A DNA stretch of 64,000 bases from contig JAEWUO010000038.1 in the NCBI GenBank assembly GCA_023459335.1, positions 1 through 64,000 on the forward strand. The letters are read 5' to 3'. The notes beneath the pieces were generated by a model, which saw nothing but the letters and a program-made list of their open reading frames with translations, did not search any database and was not told where the DNA came from. Below are positions 18,398 to 26,338 of the stretch, piece by piece. The stretch comes from Bacillota bacterium. GTDB taxonomy: Bacteria; Bacillota; Clostridia; Christensenellales; CAG-138. A program made the position numbers and the translations under genes. How positions within the stretch are numbered: position 1 is the stretch's first letter; each line of letters starts with the position of its first letter.

Positions 18398-18441
18398 GCC
18401 CGTCGCGCTCTTCCCCCATCGAGCGCGGCGGGCGTTATTTT
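18398..18441 (+). terminator. terminator of the efflux operon
   Basis: A 13-bp stem: 18398-18410 pairs with 18421-18433 (one G-U pair) around a 10-nt loop, followed by GTTATTTTTG. Its 3' arm and T tract form the start of the repeat unit that follows. Confidence 0.8.
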
Positions 18442-18660
18442 TGATTTGCTTTTTATAAAAGCAATTCAGGGTAATGCGCGGCGGGCGTTATTTTTGATTT
18501 GCTTTTTATAAAAACAATTCCGGGTTGTGCGCGGCGGGCGTTATTTTTGATTTGCTTTTTATAAAAGCAATTCAGGGTTGTGCGCGGCGGGCGTTATTTT
18601 TGATTTGCTTTTTATAAAAGCAATTCCGGGTTGTGTGCGGCGGGCACGTTATTTGGTTTG
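18423..18660. repeat. 53-bp tandem repeat, four full copies and a decayed fifth
   Basis: The unit recurs exactly every 53 bp (GCGTTA at 18432, 18485, 18538 and 18591). Each copy holds GCGCGGCGGGCG, TTATTTTTGATTTG, an 8-bp hairpin TTGCTTTT-TAT-AAAAGCAA, and AATTC(A/C)GGGT. Copy 2 has a G-to-A change that breaks the hairpin. The fifth copy (from about 18635) is diverged. The period is not a multiple of 3, so it is not coding. The region 18275-18676 otherwise holds only the terminator and a 9-bp inverted repeat (18300-18308 / 18336-18344). Confidence 0.9.
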
Positions 18661-18676
18661 TTTTATAGAATACAGA

Positions 18677-19534
18677 TCAACGCAAAGGACCGCCGGCCCC
18701 CGCGTGGAAGCGAACCAGAAAATCCAGCGCGGTTTCCCGCATATATTCGCGCGCCGTTTCTCCGCCGATGTGGATTTTCTCCAGCGCACTGTCGGCTGCG
18801 AGGAGCAGCGCCTTCCGCGAAGCGCCTTCCTCCTGCCGGAGCAGGCTTCCGGCCCCGGCCAATTCCTCCGGCGAGAGTGAGAGAGAAGAAACCGTCTTTC
18901 CCGTCAGCGCGCAGAGCGCCGCCATTTCCGATACGGGCAGGTACAGGTTCACCAGCAGGTCGTCGTAATCGCCGTAGTAACGTTCGTAAAGGCCTCGAAG
19001 CGCTTCCGCAGAGAAGGCGCGCAAAAAATAACTTTCCGTCAACCAGCGACGCAGATAATCCAGCAGGTATTCCACGCCGGACAGCGCGTCAGAAACCGGA
19101 TGACAGAGCGGATAATCCAGCGAACACGGCACTTCCTGCGCGAAAAAGTCCGCGCCATACGAGCGGAAAAAACCGCGCGTCGCGGCAAGCGAATCGCGAA
19201 ATCCCCGGTTCGTTAAAGGTGGCTGCATGCACTCCGCTTCTTTCAATAGAAGTTTTGCGCGTTTCGCGAGGCGTTTTGCTTCCGCAGCGCCCGCCTCCCG
19301 ACGCACGCTCAGAGGCGCATCCGACGCAACGGCCTCAACGGGATATTTCCGGTTCAGCTCGGCACAGTAAACGATCCCCTCCAGCAATCGCCGCGCGGTT
19401 TCGACCGGAACGGACGTGCTGTCCCCCATCGTATATCGCGAAATACGCTCGGAGAGCAGCGCCGTCAGTTCCGCTGGCGGTTCTGAAACGTTAAAATCCG
19501 GCGGGGACGGAAACGCGAGTTCATGGATCGTCAA
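18677..19534 (-). CDS. DUF6179-like protein
   Basis: 285 residues from a TTG at 19534 (GGAGG about ten bases upstream), overlapping the end of the preceding gene by 14 bp. Helical and hydrophilic, no membrane segment or known catalytic motif; landmarks are SERISRYTMGDSTSVPVETA and a C-terminal ETALDFLVRF. The pairing with a DUF6323-like gene matches an arrangement I recall from Clostridia, but the function is not known. The frame remains open upstream of 19534, so the start is uncertain. Confidence 0.7.
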   Translation of the reverse strand: MTIHELAFPSPPDFNVSEPPAELTALLSERISRYTMGDSTSVPVETARRLLEGIVYCAELNRKYPVEAVASDAPLSVRREAGAAEAKRLAKRAKLLLKEAECMQPPLTNRGFRDSLAATRGFFRSYGADFFAQEVPCSLDYPLCHPVSDALSGVEYLLDYLRRWLTESYFLRAFSAEALRGLYERYYGDYDDLLVNLYLPVSEMAALCALTGKTVSSLSLSPEELAGAGSLLRQEEGASRKALLLAADSALEKIHIGGETAREYMRETALDFLVRFHAGAGGPLR

Positions 19535-19991
19535 CGTCCGGTTCCCTCCATTCCTCTTCCTCCGCTCCAAGCCGTCGCGCGCGGCAGAGGGATTCCAGCG
19601 TCGTTCCGGTGACCGCTTCCACGGAACCGTCGTATGCGTCGTATCGTTCGCGCATCGCCGCAATCAGTTCCTCGTCCGTGAGCTGGTCTCCGCAGGCGTT
19701 TTTATAGTAGTAAAACGCGTCCGCCAGTTCCAGCAGCGTCGTTTCGTAATCCTCCTGCTGGAGAAAAGGCGAGTCGCAGAACCCTTCGATGATCGCCGGC
19801 ACCGCGCTCTCGCCGAGCTCTACCCGCCCGTGTTCCGAGAGTGCGCTTGTCCGCGCGCCGGCCAGTTCCGCCATAGCGCGCTCGCTCAGCGTCAGCCCGA
19901 AACGCGCCGATATTTCGTTCGCCGCGCGTAATTCGGCGAGGAATTTTTTGCCCGCCGTCTGCGTAAGGTTTGTTTCCGTTTCATCCCGCAC
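19521..19991 (-). CDS. DUF6323-like protein
   Basis: 156 residues from a GTG at 19991 (GGGAGG about ten bases upstream). Landmarks are AANEISARFGLTLSERAMAE, GRVELGESAVPAIIEGFCDS and ELADAFYYYKN followed by LTDEELIAAM. Acidic C-terminus. It is translated just before, and overlaps, the DUF6179-like gene, so the two probably act together. An upstream ATG at 20021 is the alternative start. No biochemical role is known to me. Confidence 0.75.
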   Translation of the reverse strand: MRDETETNLTQTAGKKFLAELRAANEISARFGLTLSERAMAELAGARTSALSEHGRVELGESAVPAIIEGFCDSPFLQQEDYETTLLELADAFYYYKNACGDQLTDEELIAAMRERYDAYDGSVEAVTGTTLESLCRARRLGAEEEEWREPDVDDP

Positions 19992-20091
19992 TTTGCCGCG
20001 CCTCCCGTCTCCGTTCAGCATATCGCGGCGGCGGCGTACGAACAAGACTTGAAAAAAGCCCCGATTTGTGCTATAGTAACGTCAGAAAAGT

Positions 20092-20120
20092 AAAAGAGCG
20101 CGGGATTCCCGCGCTCTTTT
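20092..20120. terminator. bidirectional terminator-like hairpin
   Basis: AAAAGAGCGCGGG (20092-20104) pairs perfectly with CCCGCGCTCTTTT (20108-20120). It mainly closes the zinc-ribbon gene on the minus strand. Confidence 0.8.
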
Positions 20121-20131
20121 CATTCGCCCGT

Positions 20132-21259
20132 TTACGACAGTTTCACCTCGACGGGATCCGACTGGAAGATAATCTGCCAGGATTGTATATCGAGCACAAT
20201 CACAGAAAATCCAAGCGTCCGGAATTCCGTGATATCGTTCGATTGCAGATCGTCGGTTAAGAACGTTGCCACGCTGTAGGCGACCGTTCCATCGACCACA
20301 TCGCAGGTGAAGAACGGATCTATCATGTACCCGTTCACAGATACGTCGCGCAATTGCACCGTGATATCTTGACCGCTTTGGTTCTCAACAAACATTTCGA
20401 CGTTTTTCCCGAAGGAATTGACAACGTCGTCCACGCCGCGCACGACGAGCCGGACGCCGTTTTGATCCAGCGCTGTCACTCCGCTGTCGTCGAACAATTG
20501 CGTTTGCCCGGGCGCGTTGGTCCGTATCGTAACCATTTCGCTTTCCGAAATACTATCCCAGTTTTCGGCATCCAGGGCAACGATTTTCAAATCGATCGAC
20601 TGTATGCTTCGAATACCGGCCGTGTCAAGGCTCTCCTGATAAAATGTAAGCGTTTCGTTCGCTTTCTTACCCGCCTCCACTTCGCTGGAGAAAAACGGGT
20701 TGATCATCGCGCCGTTGAGCGAGACATTCCGCGCCTGCACCATGATCTTCCGGTCCGTATTGTTTTCTATTAAAACATTGACTTCCGGCCCGAGCCAGCC
20801 GTCTTCCGCAATCCCCGTCGCAACCACGCGGATTCCGTCCTGATCAAACAGTAAGGTTTCCTCGATCGCAAGGGGCTCCTCCGCGCTGCTTCCGCCGCCG
20901 GATGGAAACAGGGAACCAGATACGTCTGGAGGCTTCACTTCTATCGGCATGAGTTGCTGCGCGTCCGCCTGTGCCGATTCCTCCAATTGCGCTGCTGCTG
21001 CGTTTGCTTTATTCGCCGCGGAAATCAGCTGTCCGGCGGTGTTTTTCGGATATGGATACGGAATCAGGAATGAAACGCCGATTGAAAACGCAACTGCGCC
21101 AATCAACGCCCAAAACCACCATTTTTTCACCAGCTGCTTTTTGTTCTGTTGATCGCCGCGCGTGCTCTGCCGCAGAGCCCGGCCGTTTGCGTCCCTTGGC
21201 GCACCGCAGTTCGGACAGAAGTTTCCGTCGAACTGCTTGCCGCAGTTTTGACAATACAT
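20132..21259 (-). CDS. zinc-ribbon membrane protein with duplicated extracytoplasmic domain
   Basis: 375 residues. It begins with a zinc ribbon (C3-x2-C6 and CPNC), a basic stretch and one membrane helix (WWFWALIGAVAFSIGVSFLI). The outside part carries two ~115-residue copies of one domain: LFDQDGIRVVATGIAEDG...NNTDRKIMVQARNVSLNG and LDQNGVRLVVRGVDDVV...NQSGQDITVQLRDVSVNG, each followed by (N/D)PFF. This resembles DUF4352/DUF5067-style immunoglobulin-like domains. The ATG at 21259 follows GGGGGG. Function unknown. Confidence 0.75.
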   Translation of the reverse strand: MYCQNCGKQFDGNFCPNCGAPRDANGRALRQSTRGDQQNKKQLVKKWWFWALIGAVAFSIGVSFLIPYPYPKNTAGQLISAANKANAAAAQLEESAQADAQQLMPIEVKPPDVSGSLFPSGGGSSAEEPLAIEETLLFDQDGIRVVATGIAEDGWLGPEVNVLIENNTDRKIMVQARNVSLNGAMINPFFSSEVEAGKKANETLTFYQESLDTAGIRSIQSIDLKIVALDAENWDSISESEMVTIRTNAPGQTQLFDDSGVTALDQNGVRLVVRGVDDVVNSFGKNVEMFVENQSGQDITVQLRDVSVNGYMIDPFFTCDVVDGTVAYSVATFLTDDLQSNDITEFRTLGFSVIVLDIQSWQIIFQSDPVEVKLS

Positions 21260-21872
21260 ACTATCCCCCCTATCAGTTTTTCACCTAGTTAATGAAGAAA
21301 ACGCCATGTCGATTTAAAAAACCGCTCGCTGTTGTTTTGAGCATATCACTTCAATCCTTACATGACAATCGATATCTGTCATAACCGTTTATATCGATGC
21401 TGCTTCTTTTTAAGGTATCCGTTTATCTAACCTTTGAATTGCGTGTCTGCGTTATTCCATTCCGCCAACCGATGGTGACGACCAGATATTATTGACCGTC
21501 GCAAAAACGGGCTGTCAGCGCATAATGCGAGACGCTGCTTTTTCGGGGGCGATTCTCTATTCAGGAACGATTCCCATTGTTGAAGAATCTGTCAAAATCC
21601 GTTTCAAAATCGTAACAAGCAGTTGATGCCTTGTTCATGTTTCTCTGTTAGGATATTCAACGTAGGGCGCGAGCGGCGCAGTCGATCGAGAACCGACCTC
21701 ATCTTTCTTCTTACGTGACAATAACCAGATTACTTTGAACTTAAAGAACAGCCGCACCCGCCGGAAAAGGACGCTCTGTAAAGAGCGTCCTGTCTATTTT
21801 AGTGCCTGCACGAAGGGATGCGCGCTGCAACGAAAATTCTGTCAGGAAACAAGAAATATTTTCAGAAAACGC
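21260..21872. other. intergenic stretch with a possible short transcript
   Basis: No gene recognised in about 600 bp. A stem GGACGCTCT (21769-21777), loop GTAA, AGAGCGTCC (21782-21790) is followed by TGTCTATTTT and could end a transcript starting near 21665 (TTGTTC, 17 bp, TATTCA upstream). This is weak evidence for a small RNA. The remainder is featureless. Confidence 0.3.
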
Positions 21873-21927
21873 TTGACAGAAGAGGAATTTGCATTATAAT
21901 GTGAATGAACATAAAAGAAGTTCATTC
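21873..21927 (+). promoter_or_regulatory. tetR promoter with autoregulatory operator
   Basis: TTGACA (21873-21878), 16 bp, TATAAT (21895-21900), then the inverted repeat TGAATGAAC (21902-21910) / GTTCATTCA (21920-21928) over the expected transcription start. The same half-site recurs before the 22600 gene. Confidence 0.75.
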
Positions 21928-21951
21928 ATTTTACATCGAAAGGAGCCGTAC

Positions 21952-22530
21952 ATGGATAAGAAACGGTTGATATATGATACGGCAAAAGCGATCTTCAGCG
22001 AGAAGGGTTTTAAGGACACCAGTATTTCCGCGATCACCAAAGCGGCGAATATAGCCGTGGGCACCTTCTACCTTTATTATTCCTCCAAAGAACAGTTGTT
22101 CATAGAGATCTTCCGGCAGGAAAATACCGCGCTGAAGCAAAACTGTCTCGCGAAATTGGATCTGACGCAAAGCCCGCTTATCATATCGCGGCAGATGCTG
22201 CGACTGAATCTGGACGGAATCTTATCGAACCCCATCCTTCGCGAATGGTATCAAAGCGAAGAGTTTCGCAAGATTGAACGCGTATACCGGGAAGAACACG
22301 CGATCGAATCCCTGGATTTCCTGTATGACACATTCCTGCAGCTGGTGCGGCAATGGCAGGCGGAAGGCAGAATGAGGTCGGATATCGACAGCATCATGAT
22401 CATGAAAATATTCGAGTCGATCATCAATATCGACACGCATAAGGACGAAATCGGACTGGAGTATTTCCCGCAGCTGCTCGACCACCTGACGGAACTTGTT
22501 ATGAAGGGGCTGATGGACTGTTCCGGATAA
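21952..22530 (+). CDS. TetR/AcrR-family regulator
   Basis: 192 residues. The N-terminal helix-turn-helix is typical: AKAIFSEKGFKDTSISAI, KAANIAVGTFYLYYSSKEQL. The remainder is a helical ligand-binding domain of unknown specificity. The ATG at 21952 has AAGGAG just upstream; earlier in-frame starts lie in the operator. It probably represses itself and the three-gene flavin operon downstream, whose promoter region carries the matching inverted repeat. Confidence 0.93.
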   Translation: MDKKRLIYDTAKAIFSEKGFKDTSISAITKAANIAVGTFYLYYSSKEQLFIEIFRQENTALKQNCLAKLDLTQSPLIISRQMLRLNLDGILSNPILREWYQSEEFRKIERVYREEHAIESLDFLYDTFLQLVRQWQAEGRMRSDIDSIMIMKIFESIINIDTHKDEIGLEYFPQLLDHLTELVMKGLMDCSG

Positions 22531-22555
22531 AGGCCTGTTTCCGATGGCAAAGACC

Positions 22556-22579
22556 GAATGAATTTAAATGAATTCATTC
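22556..22579 (+). promoter_or_regulatory. second TetR operator before the flavin operon
   Basis: GAATGAAT (22556-22563) and ATTCATTC (22572-22579) form an 8-bp inverted repeat, with a nested perfect palindrome AATGAATTCATT at 22567-22578. The half-site GAATGAA is shared with the tetR promoter operator. It lies 20 bp before the 22600 start codon. Confidence 0.65.
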
Positions 22580-22599
22580 ATTACGAAAGGAGTGAAATC

Positions 22600-22893
22600 A
22601 TGTTGAAAACCGAAAAACCACGCAAAGTCCATATCGATGTCACGGAGAGCGGTAAAAAAACCGCGGATGTCCGGATTCCTTATTCCATGTTCCGGCTCGG
22701 CCTGAAATACGGCCGGCAGGCGGCCTCGGAAGAAACGGATGGATGCGCACAGGCGATGGCGCAGATGAAGGACTTTGATTGCGCCGTTTTCGAGCGCGCG
22801 GTGTCCGCCGGAGAAATCTCCCTGCCGCATCTGCTTTTGGATATGGCAGACGAAAAGAGCGCAACGCATGTCGTCGTTACGGCCGAGCGCTGA
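22600..22893 (+). CDS. small SHOCT-like/YvlB-type protein, first gene of a TetR-controlled operon
   Basis: 97 residues, ATG at 22600 with AAAGGAG seven bases upstream. The core KVHIDVTESGKKTADVRIPY then MFRLGLKYG resembles the short domain found in LiaX/YvlB and SHOCT-like proteins (pattern RVTD-KVNVRLP-LGLKLG). No membrane segment. The role is unknown; operon position with two flavoprotein genes suggests an accessory or regulatory part. Confidence 0.65.
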   Translation: MLKTEKPRKVHIDVTESGKKTADVRIPYSMFRLGLKYGRQAASEETDGCAQAMAQMKDFDCAVFERAVSAGEISLPHLLLDMADEKSATHVVVTAER

Positions 22894-22905
22894 GGAGGCA
22901 ACCCC

Positions 22906-23403
22906 ATGAAACAAACCTGTAAGCAAAACGCTTCCCAGAAGAAAAGAAAGCGCCGGTTCTGGCTGATTCCGGTGACGCTGGTCCTGCTCTTGGCAATCGG
23001 GGGCGCGGCGGGTTTCATCAGCGACATGCCGTCGAGACAGGAACTGCAGGCGCTCGCCATCGGATCGGTCGACTTTCACAACCTGAAGGACGGAACATAT
23101 GTCGGCTCGTTCATTGGCGAGAAGGGTAACCTGAGGGACGCGACGGTAGAGATCGCCGTAACAGACGGCGTTGTCACGGACCTGCGCATCCTCAAAGGCG
23201 CGGTCGATGAAAACGGCGTTCCGGTGGATCTCGGCGACGGCAGAAGCGCATACGGTCTGCTCGAAAACGCGCTCGCGCAGAAATCCATGCAGGTGGACGT
23301 CGTCAGCGGCGCGACACTGACCAGCAAGGCGCACCTGAAAGCGCTGGAAAACGCGTTGCTGCAGGCGCAATCAACAAGCCCAAACAACGAAACAAGGAGG
23401 TAA
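22906..23403 (+). CDS. membrane-anchored FMN-binding domain protein
   Basis: 165 residues. Basic N-terminus, one membrane helix (FWLIPVTLVLLLAIGGAAGF), then an extracytoplasmic FMN_bind domain: LKDGTYVGSF and the flavinylation-type motif SGATLTS (Ser134 to Ser140). In RnfG/NqrC-like proteins an FMN is attached covalently to a Thr of this motif. It would hold flavin on the outer face of the membrane, fitting electron transfer with the flavodoxin encoded 2 bp downstream. No ApbE flavin transferase gene is in the window. Confidence 0.85.
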   Translation: MKQTCKQNASQKKRKRRFWLIPVTLVLLLAIGGAAGFISDMPSRQELQALAIGSVDFHNLKDGTYVGSFIGEKGNLRDATVEIAVTDGVVTDLRILKGAVDENGVPVDLGDGRSAYGLLENALAQKSMQVDVVSGATLTSKAHLKALENALLQAQSTSPNNETRR

Positions 23404-23405
23404 TC

Positions 23406-23939
23406 ATGAAAATCGCACTGGTATCCTACAGTTTATCCGGAAATAACGCCCGATACGCAGATCATCTGGCGCGTGCATTATCCGCTGTACTGCTGCCCGT
23501 CCACACATTAAAACCCGTCACGTACGGAACGATTATGCTGGATATGATCCTGCGCCGCAAGCCGGAGATCGATCTGAAATCTGACGAATTCACCTTGTAC
23601 GATCTCGTTCTCTTCGTCGGGCCCGTATGGCTGGGAAAGGTCGCGTTCCCGCTCCGCCGTTGCTTTGATATGCTGAAGAAAAACCGCAGAACTTATGCAT
23701 TCCTCTCCGTAAGCGGCGGCGCGGACGGCAACAACCCGAACTTGGCCGATGAATTAAAACAACGCACGGGAGCAGCGCCGGCGTTTGTGCTCGACCAGCA
23801 TATCCGCGAATTGCTGCCGCCCGAACCCGCGCCGACCAGGGAACAGACGTCCGCATATCAAGTGACCGACGCGGACTGCGCCCTGTTTGCCGGCCGCGCT
23901 GCGGAAGCGGTCAGGCAACACGTCCCGAACGCGATATAA
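23406..23939 (+). CDS. flavodoxin-family protein
   Basis: 177 residues. It begins MKIALVSYSLSGNNARYADH, the flavodoxin phosphate-binding loop, with DLVLFVGPVWLGKVAFPLRRC in the middle and LSVSGGADGNNPN as the isoalloxazine-side loop. A cytoplasmic FMN electron carrier or quinone/flavin reductase. Third gene of the TetR-regulated operon; it could supply electrons to the membrane FMN protein encoded just upstream. Confidence 0.88.
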   Translation: MKIALVSYSLSGNNARYADHLARALSAVLLPVHTLKPVTYGTIMLDMILRRKPEIDLKSDEFTLYDLVLFVGPVWLGKVAFPLRRCFDMLKKNRRTYAFLSVSGGADGNNPNLADELKQRTGAAPAFVLDQHIRELLPPEPAPTREQTSAYQVTDADCALFAGRAAEAVRQHVPNAI

Positions 23940-23951
23940 CCGGTTTTAAAC

Positions 23952-23984
23952 AAAAGAGGCAGCCCGCGAAGGGCTGCCTCTTTT
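23952..23984. terminator. bidirectional terminator
   Basis: AAAAGAGGCAGCCC (23952-23965), loop GCGAA, GGGCTGCCTCTTTT (23971-23984), a perfect 14-bp stem between the convergent flavodoxin and hppA genes. Confidence 0.92.
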
Positions 23985-24012
23985 GATACGCTTGCGCGTG
24001 TTTCTGGTGATC

Positions 24013-26097
24013 TTAGAAGAGGTGCAGCGTCAGGAAGAGCGTGCTCATCAGAGAAGCGACGAGCGACACAACCGTGATCTGCGTGTTGAGGGACGGGCCC
24101 GCGGTGTCCTTGAACGGGTCGCCGACGGTATCGCCAACGACGGCCGCTTTGTGCGCGTCGCTGCCCTTGCCGCCCTCGTGGCCGCTCTCGACATATTTCT
24201 TGCCGTTATCCCAGAGACCGCCGGAGTTGCTCATAAAGAGCGCGAACAGCAGGCCGCTGATGATGTTTCCACAGAGAAAGCCGCCGATGGCCTGCACACC
24301 GCCGACGAAACCGACGACGAAGGTCACGAGGATTGCCATGAGTCCGGCGGGGATGAGTTCCTTGATAGCCCCCTCCGTCGCGATGGAGATGCACTTGTCG
24401 TACTCCGGTTCCACGCCCTCTCTGCCTTCTTTGAGGCCGGTGATTTCGTTGAACTGGCGGTGGATTTCGGAGACCATGCGCTGCGCGTTGCGATCGACGC
24501 CCAGCATCAGCATCGCCGAGAACACGGCGGGAACCGCCGCGCCGACGAGCAGGCCGAAGAATACCATCGGGTTCATGATGTCGAAGTTTGCGATCGTTGA
24601 AACATTCGTCGCGCCCTGCTTGATCAGTTCGGCGGCTGCGGTATTGACCTCGCTCATGAACGCGCCAAGCAGCGCGATGACAGTCAGACCCGCCGCCGCG
24701 ATGGCAAAGCCCTTGGTTACGGCCTTGACGGTGTTGCCCGCAGAGTCGAGCTGGTCGGTGATCTCGAGAACATCGTCGCCCAGCTCGCCCATTTCGGCGA
24801 GGCCGCGCGCGTTGTCTACGATGGGGCCGTACGCGTCGTTGCTGACGATCATGCCGACGATGGAAAGCATACCGACGGCCGCCATCGCGATGCCGAACAT
24901 CGCATACTGGATGCCGCCGAGCGGTTCGCAGAGCTTATACGCGGTAAATGCCGCAACGCCGATGCCGATCATGGCCGGGAAGACGCTCAGCAAGCCATAG
25001 CTGATGCCGGAGAGAATCGTAAACGCCGGACCAGTTTTGCTGGCGTGCGCGACAAAATGGACGGGCTTCTTGGAATCGTCCGTGAAGTAGTCCGTTGTGA
25101 GGCCGATGATGACGCCGACGGCGAGGCCGACGATGCTGGCGCCCCAGATTCTCCAGGAATAGCCGAGCAGGAACGTCGCGGCTGCGGTGAGTACGACATA
25201 GACCGCAGTCGTGACATAAGTGCTGGAGTTCAGCGCCCTGGTCGGATTGCCATGTTTGCCGATTCGGGCGGTCATGACGCCGATGATGGAGGCTAAAAGC
25301 CCCAGCGCGGCGAAGATGAACACCATGTCGGGATTGTTTCCCCCGATCGCCGCACCCATAACGAGGGCAGCGGCCATGGAGGCGACGTTGGAATCAAAGA
25401 GGTCCGCGCCCATGCCGGCGACGTCGCCGACGTTATCGCCGACGTTGTCCGCGATGACGGCGGGGTTGCGGGGATCGTCTTCCGGAATACCCAGCTCGAC
25501 CTTGCCGACAAGGTCCGCGCTGATATCCGCGGTCTTCGTGAAGATACCGCCGCCGGCCTTGGCAAACAGCGCCAGCGAGCTTGCGCCGAAGCTGAAGCCA
25601 AGAACAATGGTCGCATCCTTCGTCAGCAGGTAAACAAGCGTTACGCCCAGAAGGCTCGCGCCGACAACCGCCATGCCCATGACGGCGCCGCCGCGGAATC
25701 CCGCCATGAACGAAGGGGCGATGCCTTTCTTGGCAGCTTCTGCGGAACGGCCGTTCGCGATGGTTGCAACTTCGAGACCGATCTTACCCGCAACGGCGGA
25801 GAAGGCGGTACCGAAGACATAGGCAACGACCATCAGAATGTTGTTGGTCACCGCACCCTGCCAAACTGGTTTGGGCAGAAAAACAAAGATCAGCACAGCG
25901 GCAACGCCGGCAAATCTTGCCAGCACGCCGTATTCTTTGCGCAGGAATGTGCGCGCACCGGCGCGGATCAACCCGGTAGCCTTAAGAATCTTTTGGTTTT
26001 CGCAGGGCTGGCGCTTAACCCATAAGTAGAGCCAAACGGCAAACGCAAACGCCAGGAGCGCGACTAGAATAGACCCATACAGAATAAGGTTTTCCAT
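24013..26097 (-). CDS. hppA: membrane-bound proton-translocating pyrophosphatase, K+-independent type
   Basis: 694 residues from the ATG at 26097 (AAAGGAG upstream). About 16 helices. Catalytic loops include DLVGKVE, EDDPRNPAVIADNVGDN and a later DNARG and DAYGPIVDNA. At the site that separates K+-dependent from K+-independent enzymes the sequence is GNTVKAVTKG, with Lys458 in place of Ala; by established family rules this marks a K+-independent H+-pumping enzyme. It hydrolyses pyrophosphate to build an ion gradient. It lies directly downstream of oadG-like and oadB genes, forming a cluster of primary ion pumps. Confidence 0.95.
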   Translation of the reverse strand: MENLILYGSILVALLAFAFAVWLYLWVKRQPCENQKILKATGLIRAGARTFLRKEYGVLARFAGVAAVLIFVFLPKPVWQGAVTNNILMVVAYVFGTAFSAVAGKIGLEVATIANGRSAEAAKKGIAPSFMAGFRGGAVMGMAVVGASLLGVTLVYLLTKDATIVLGFSFGASSLALFAKAGGGIFTKTADISADLVGKVELGIPEDDPRNPAVIADNVGDNVGDVAGMGADLFDSNVASMAAALVMGAAIGGNNPDMVFIFAALGLLASIIGVMTARIGKHGNPTRALNSSTYVTTAVYVVLTAAATFLLGYSWRIWGASIVGLAVGVIIGLTTDYFTDDSKKPVHFVAHASKTGPAFTILSGISYGLLSVFPAMIGIGVAAFTAYKLCEPLGGIQYAMFGIAMAAVGMLSIVGMIVSNDAYGPIVDNARGLAEMGELGDDVLEITDQLDSAGNTVKAVTKGFAIAAAGLTVIALLGAFMSEVNTAAAELIKQGATNVSTIANFDIMNPMVFFGLLVGAAVPAVFSAMLMLGVDRNAQRMVSEIHRQFNEITGLKEGREGVEPEYDKCISIATEGAIKELIPAGLMAILVTFVVGFVGGVQAIGGFLCGNIISGLLFALFMSNSGGLWDNGKKYVESGHEGGKGSDAHKAAVVGDTVGDPFKDTAGPSLNTQITVVSLVASLMSTLFLTLHLF

Positions 26098-26154
26098 AGT
26101 ACTATCTCCTTTTATAATCCGCAAATTTGCGGTCTCATCCATCTTGGTATGCGC

Positions 26155-26319
26155 TTACGCTTCGCTTCCGGAGCGCTTGTGTTTTTTGGAAGGAGCCATC
26201 AAAAGATTGAGCAGCACAATGACGATGATGATCGCGGCCGTGACGATGAAGATGCCCAACATGCCAAGGCCGAGGATGCTTAACGTATCGGAAAGGGGTG
26301 CGACAGCTTCGAGATTCAT
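26155..26319 (-). CDS. OadG-like small membrane subunit of a sodium-pump decarboxylase
   Basis: 54 residues. ATG at 26319 with GGAG eight bases upstream, stop at 26155-26157. It is a single long hydrophobic helix (LGMLGIFIVTAAIIIVIVLL) followed by a basic tail (APSKKHKRS). The size, topology and place directly after oadB match the gamma subunit that anchors the decarboxylase complex. It lacks the longer cytoplasmic tail of the classical OadG. Confidence 0.75.
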   Translation of the reverse strand: MNLEAVAPLSDTLSILGLGMLGIFIVTAAIIIVIVLLNLLMAPSKKHKRSGSEA

Positions 26320-26338
26320 AATGTGATCTCCTCTCTTT

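Noticed and set aside
18423..18660. CRISPR array
   Set aside because: Repeats are contiguous with no unique spacers, the unit is derived from the adjacent terminator, and no cas genes are present.
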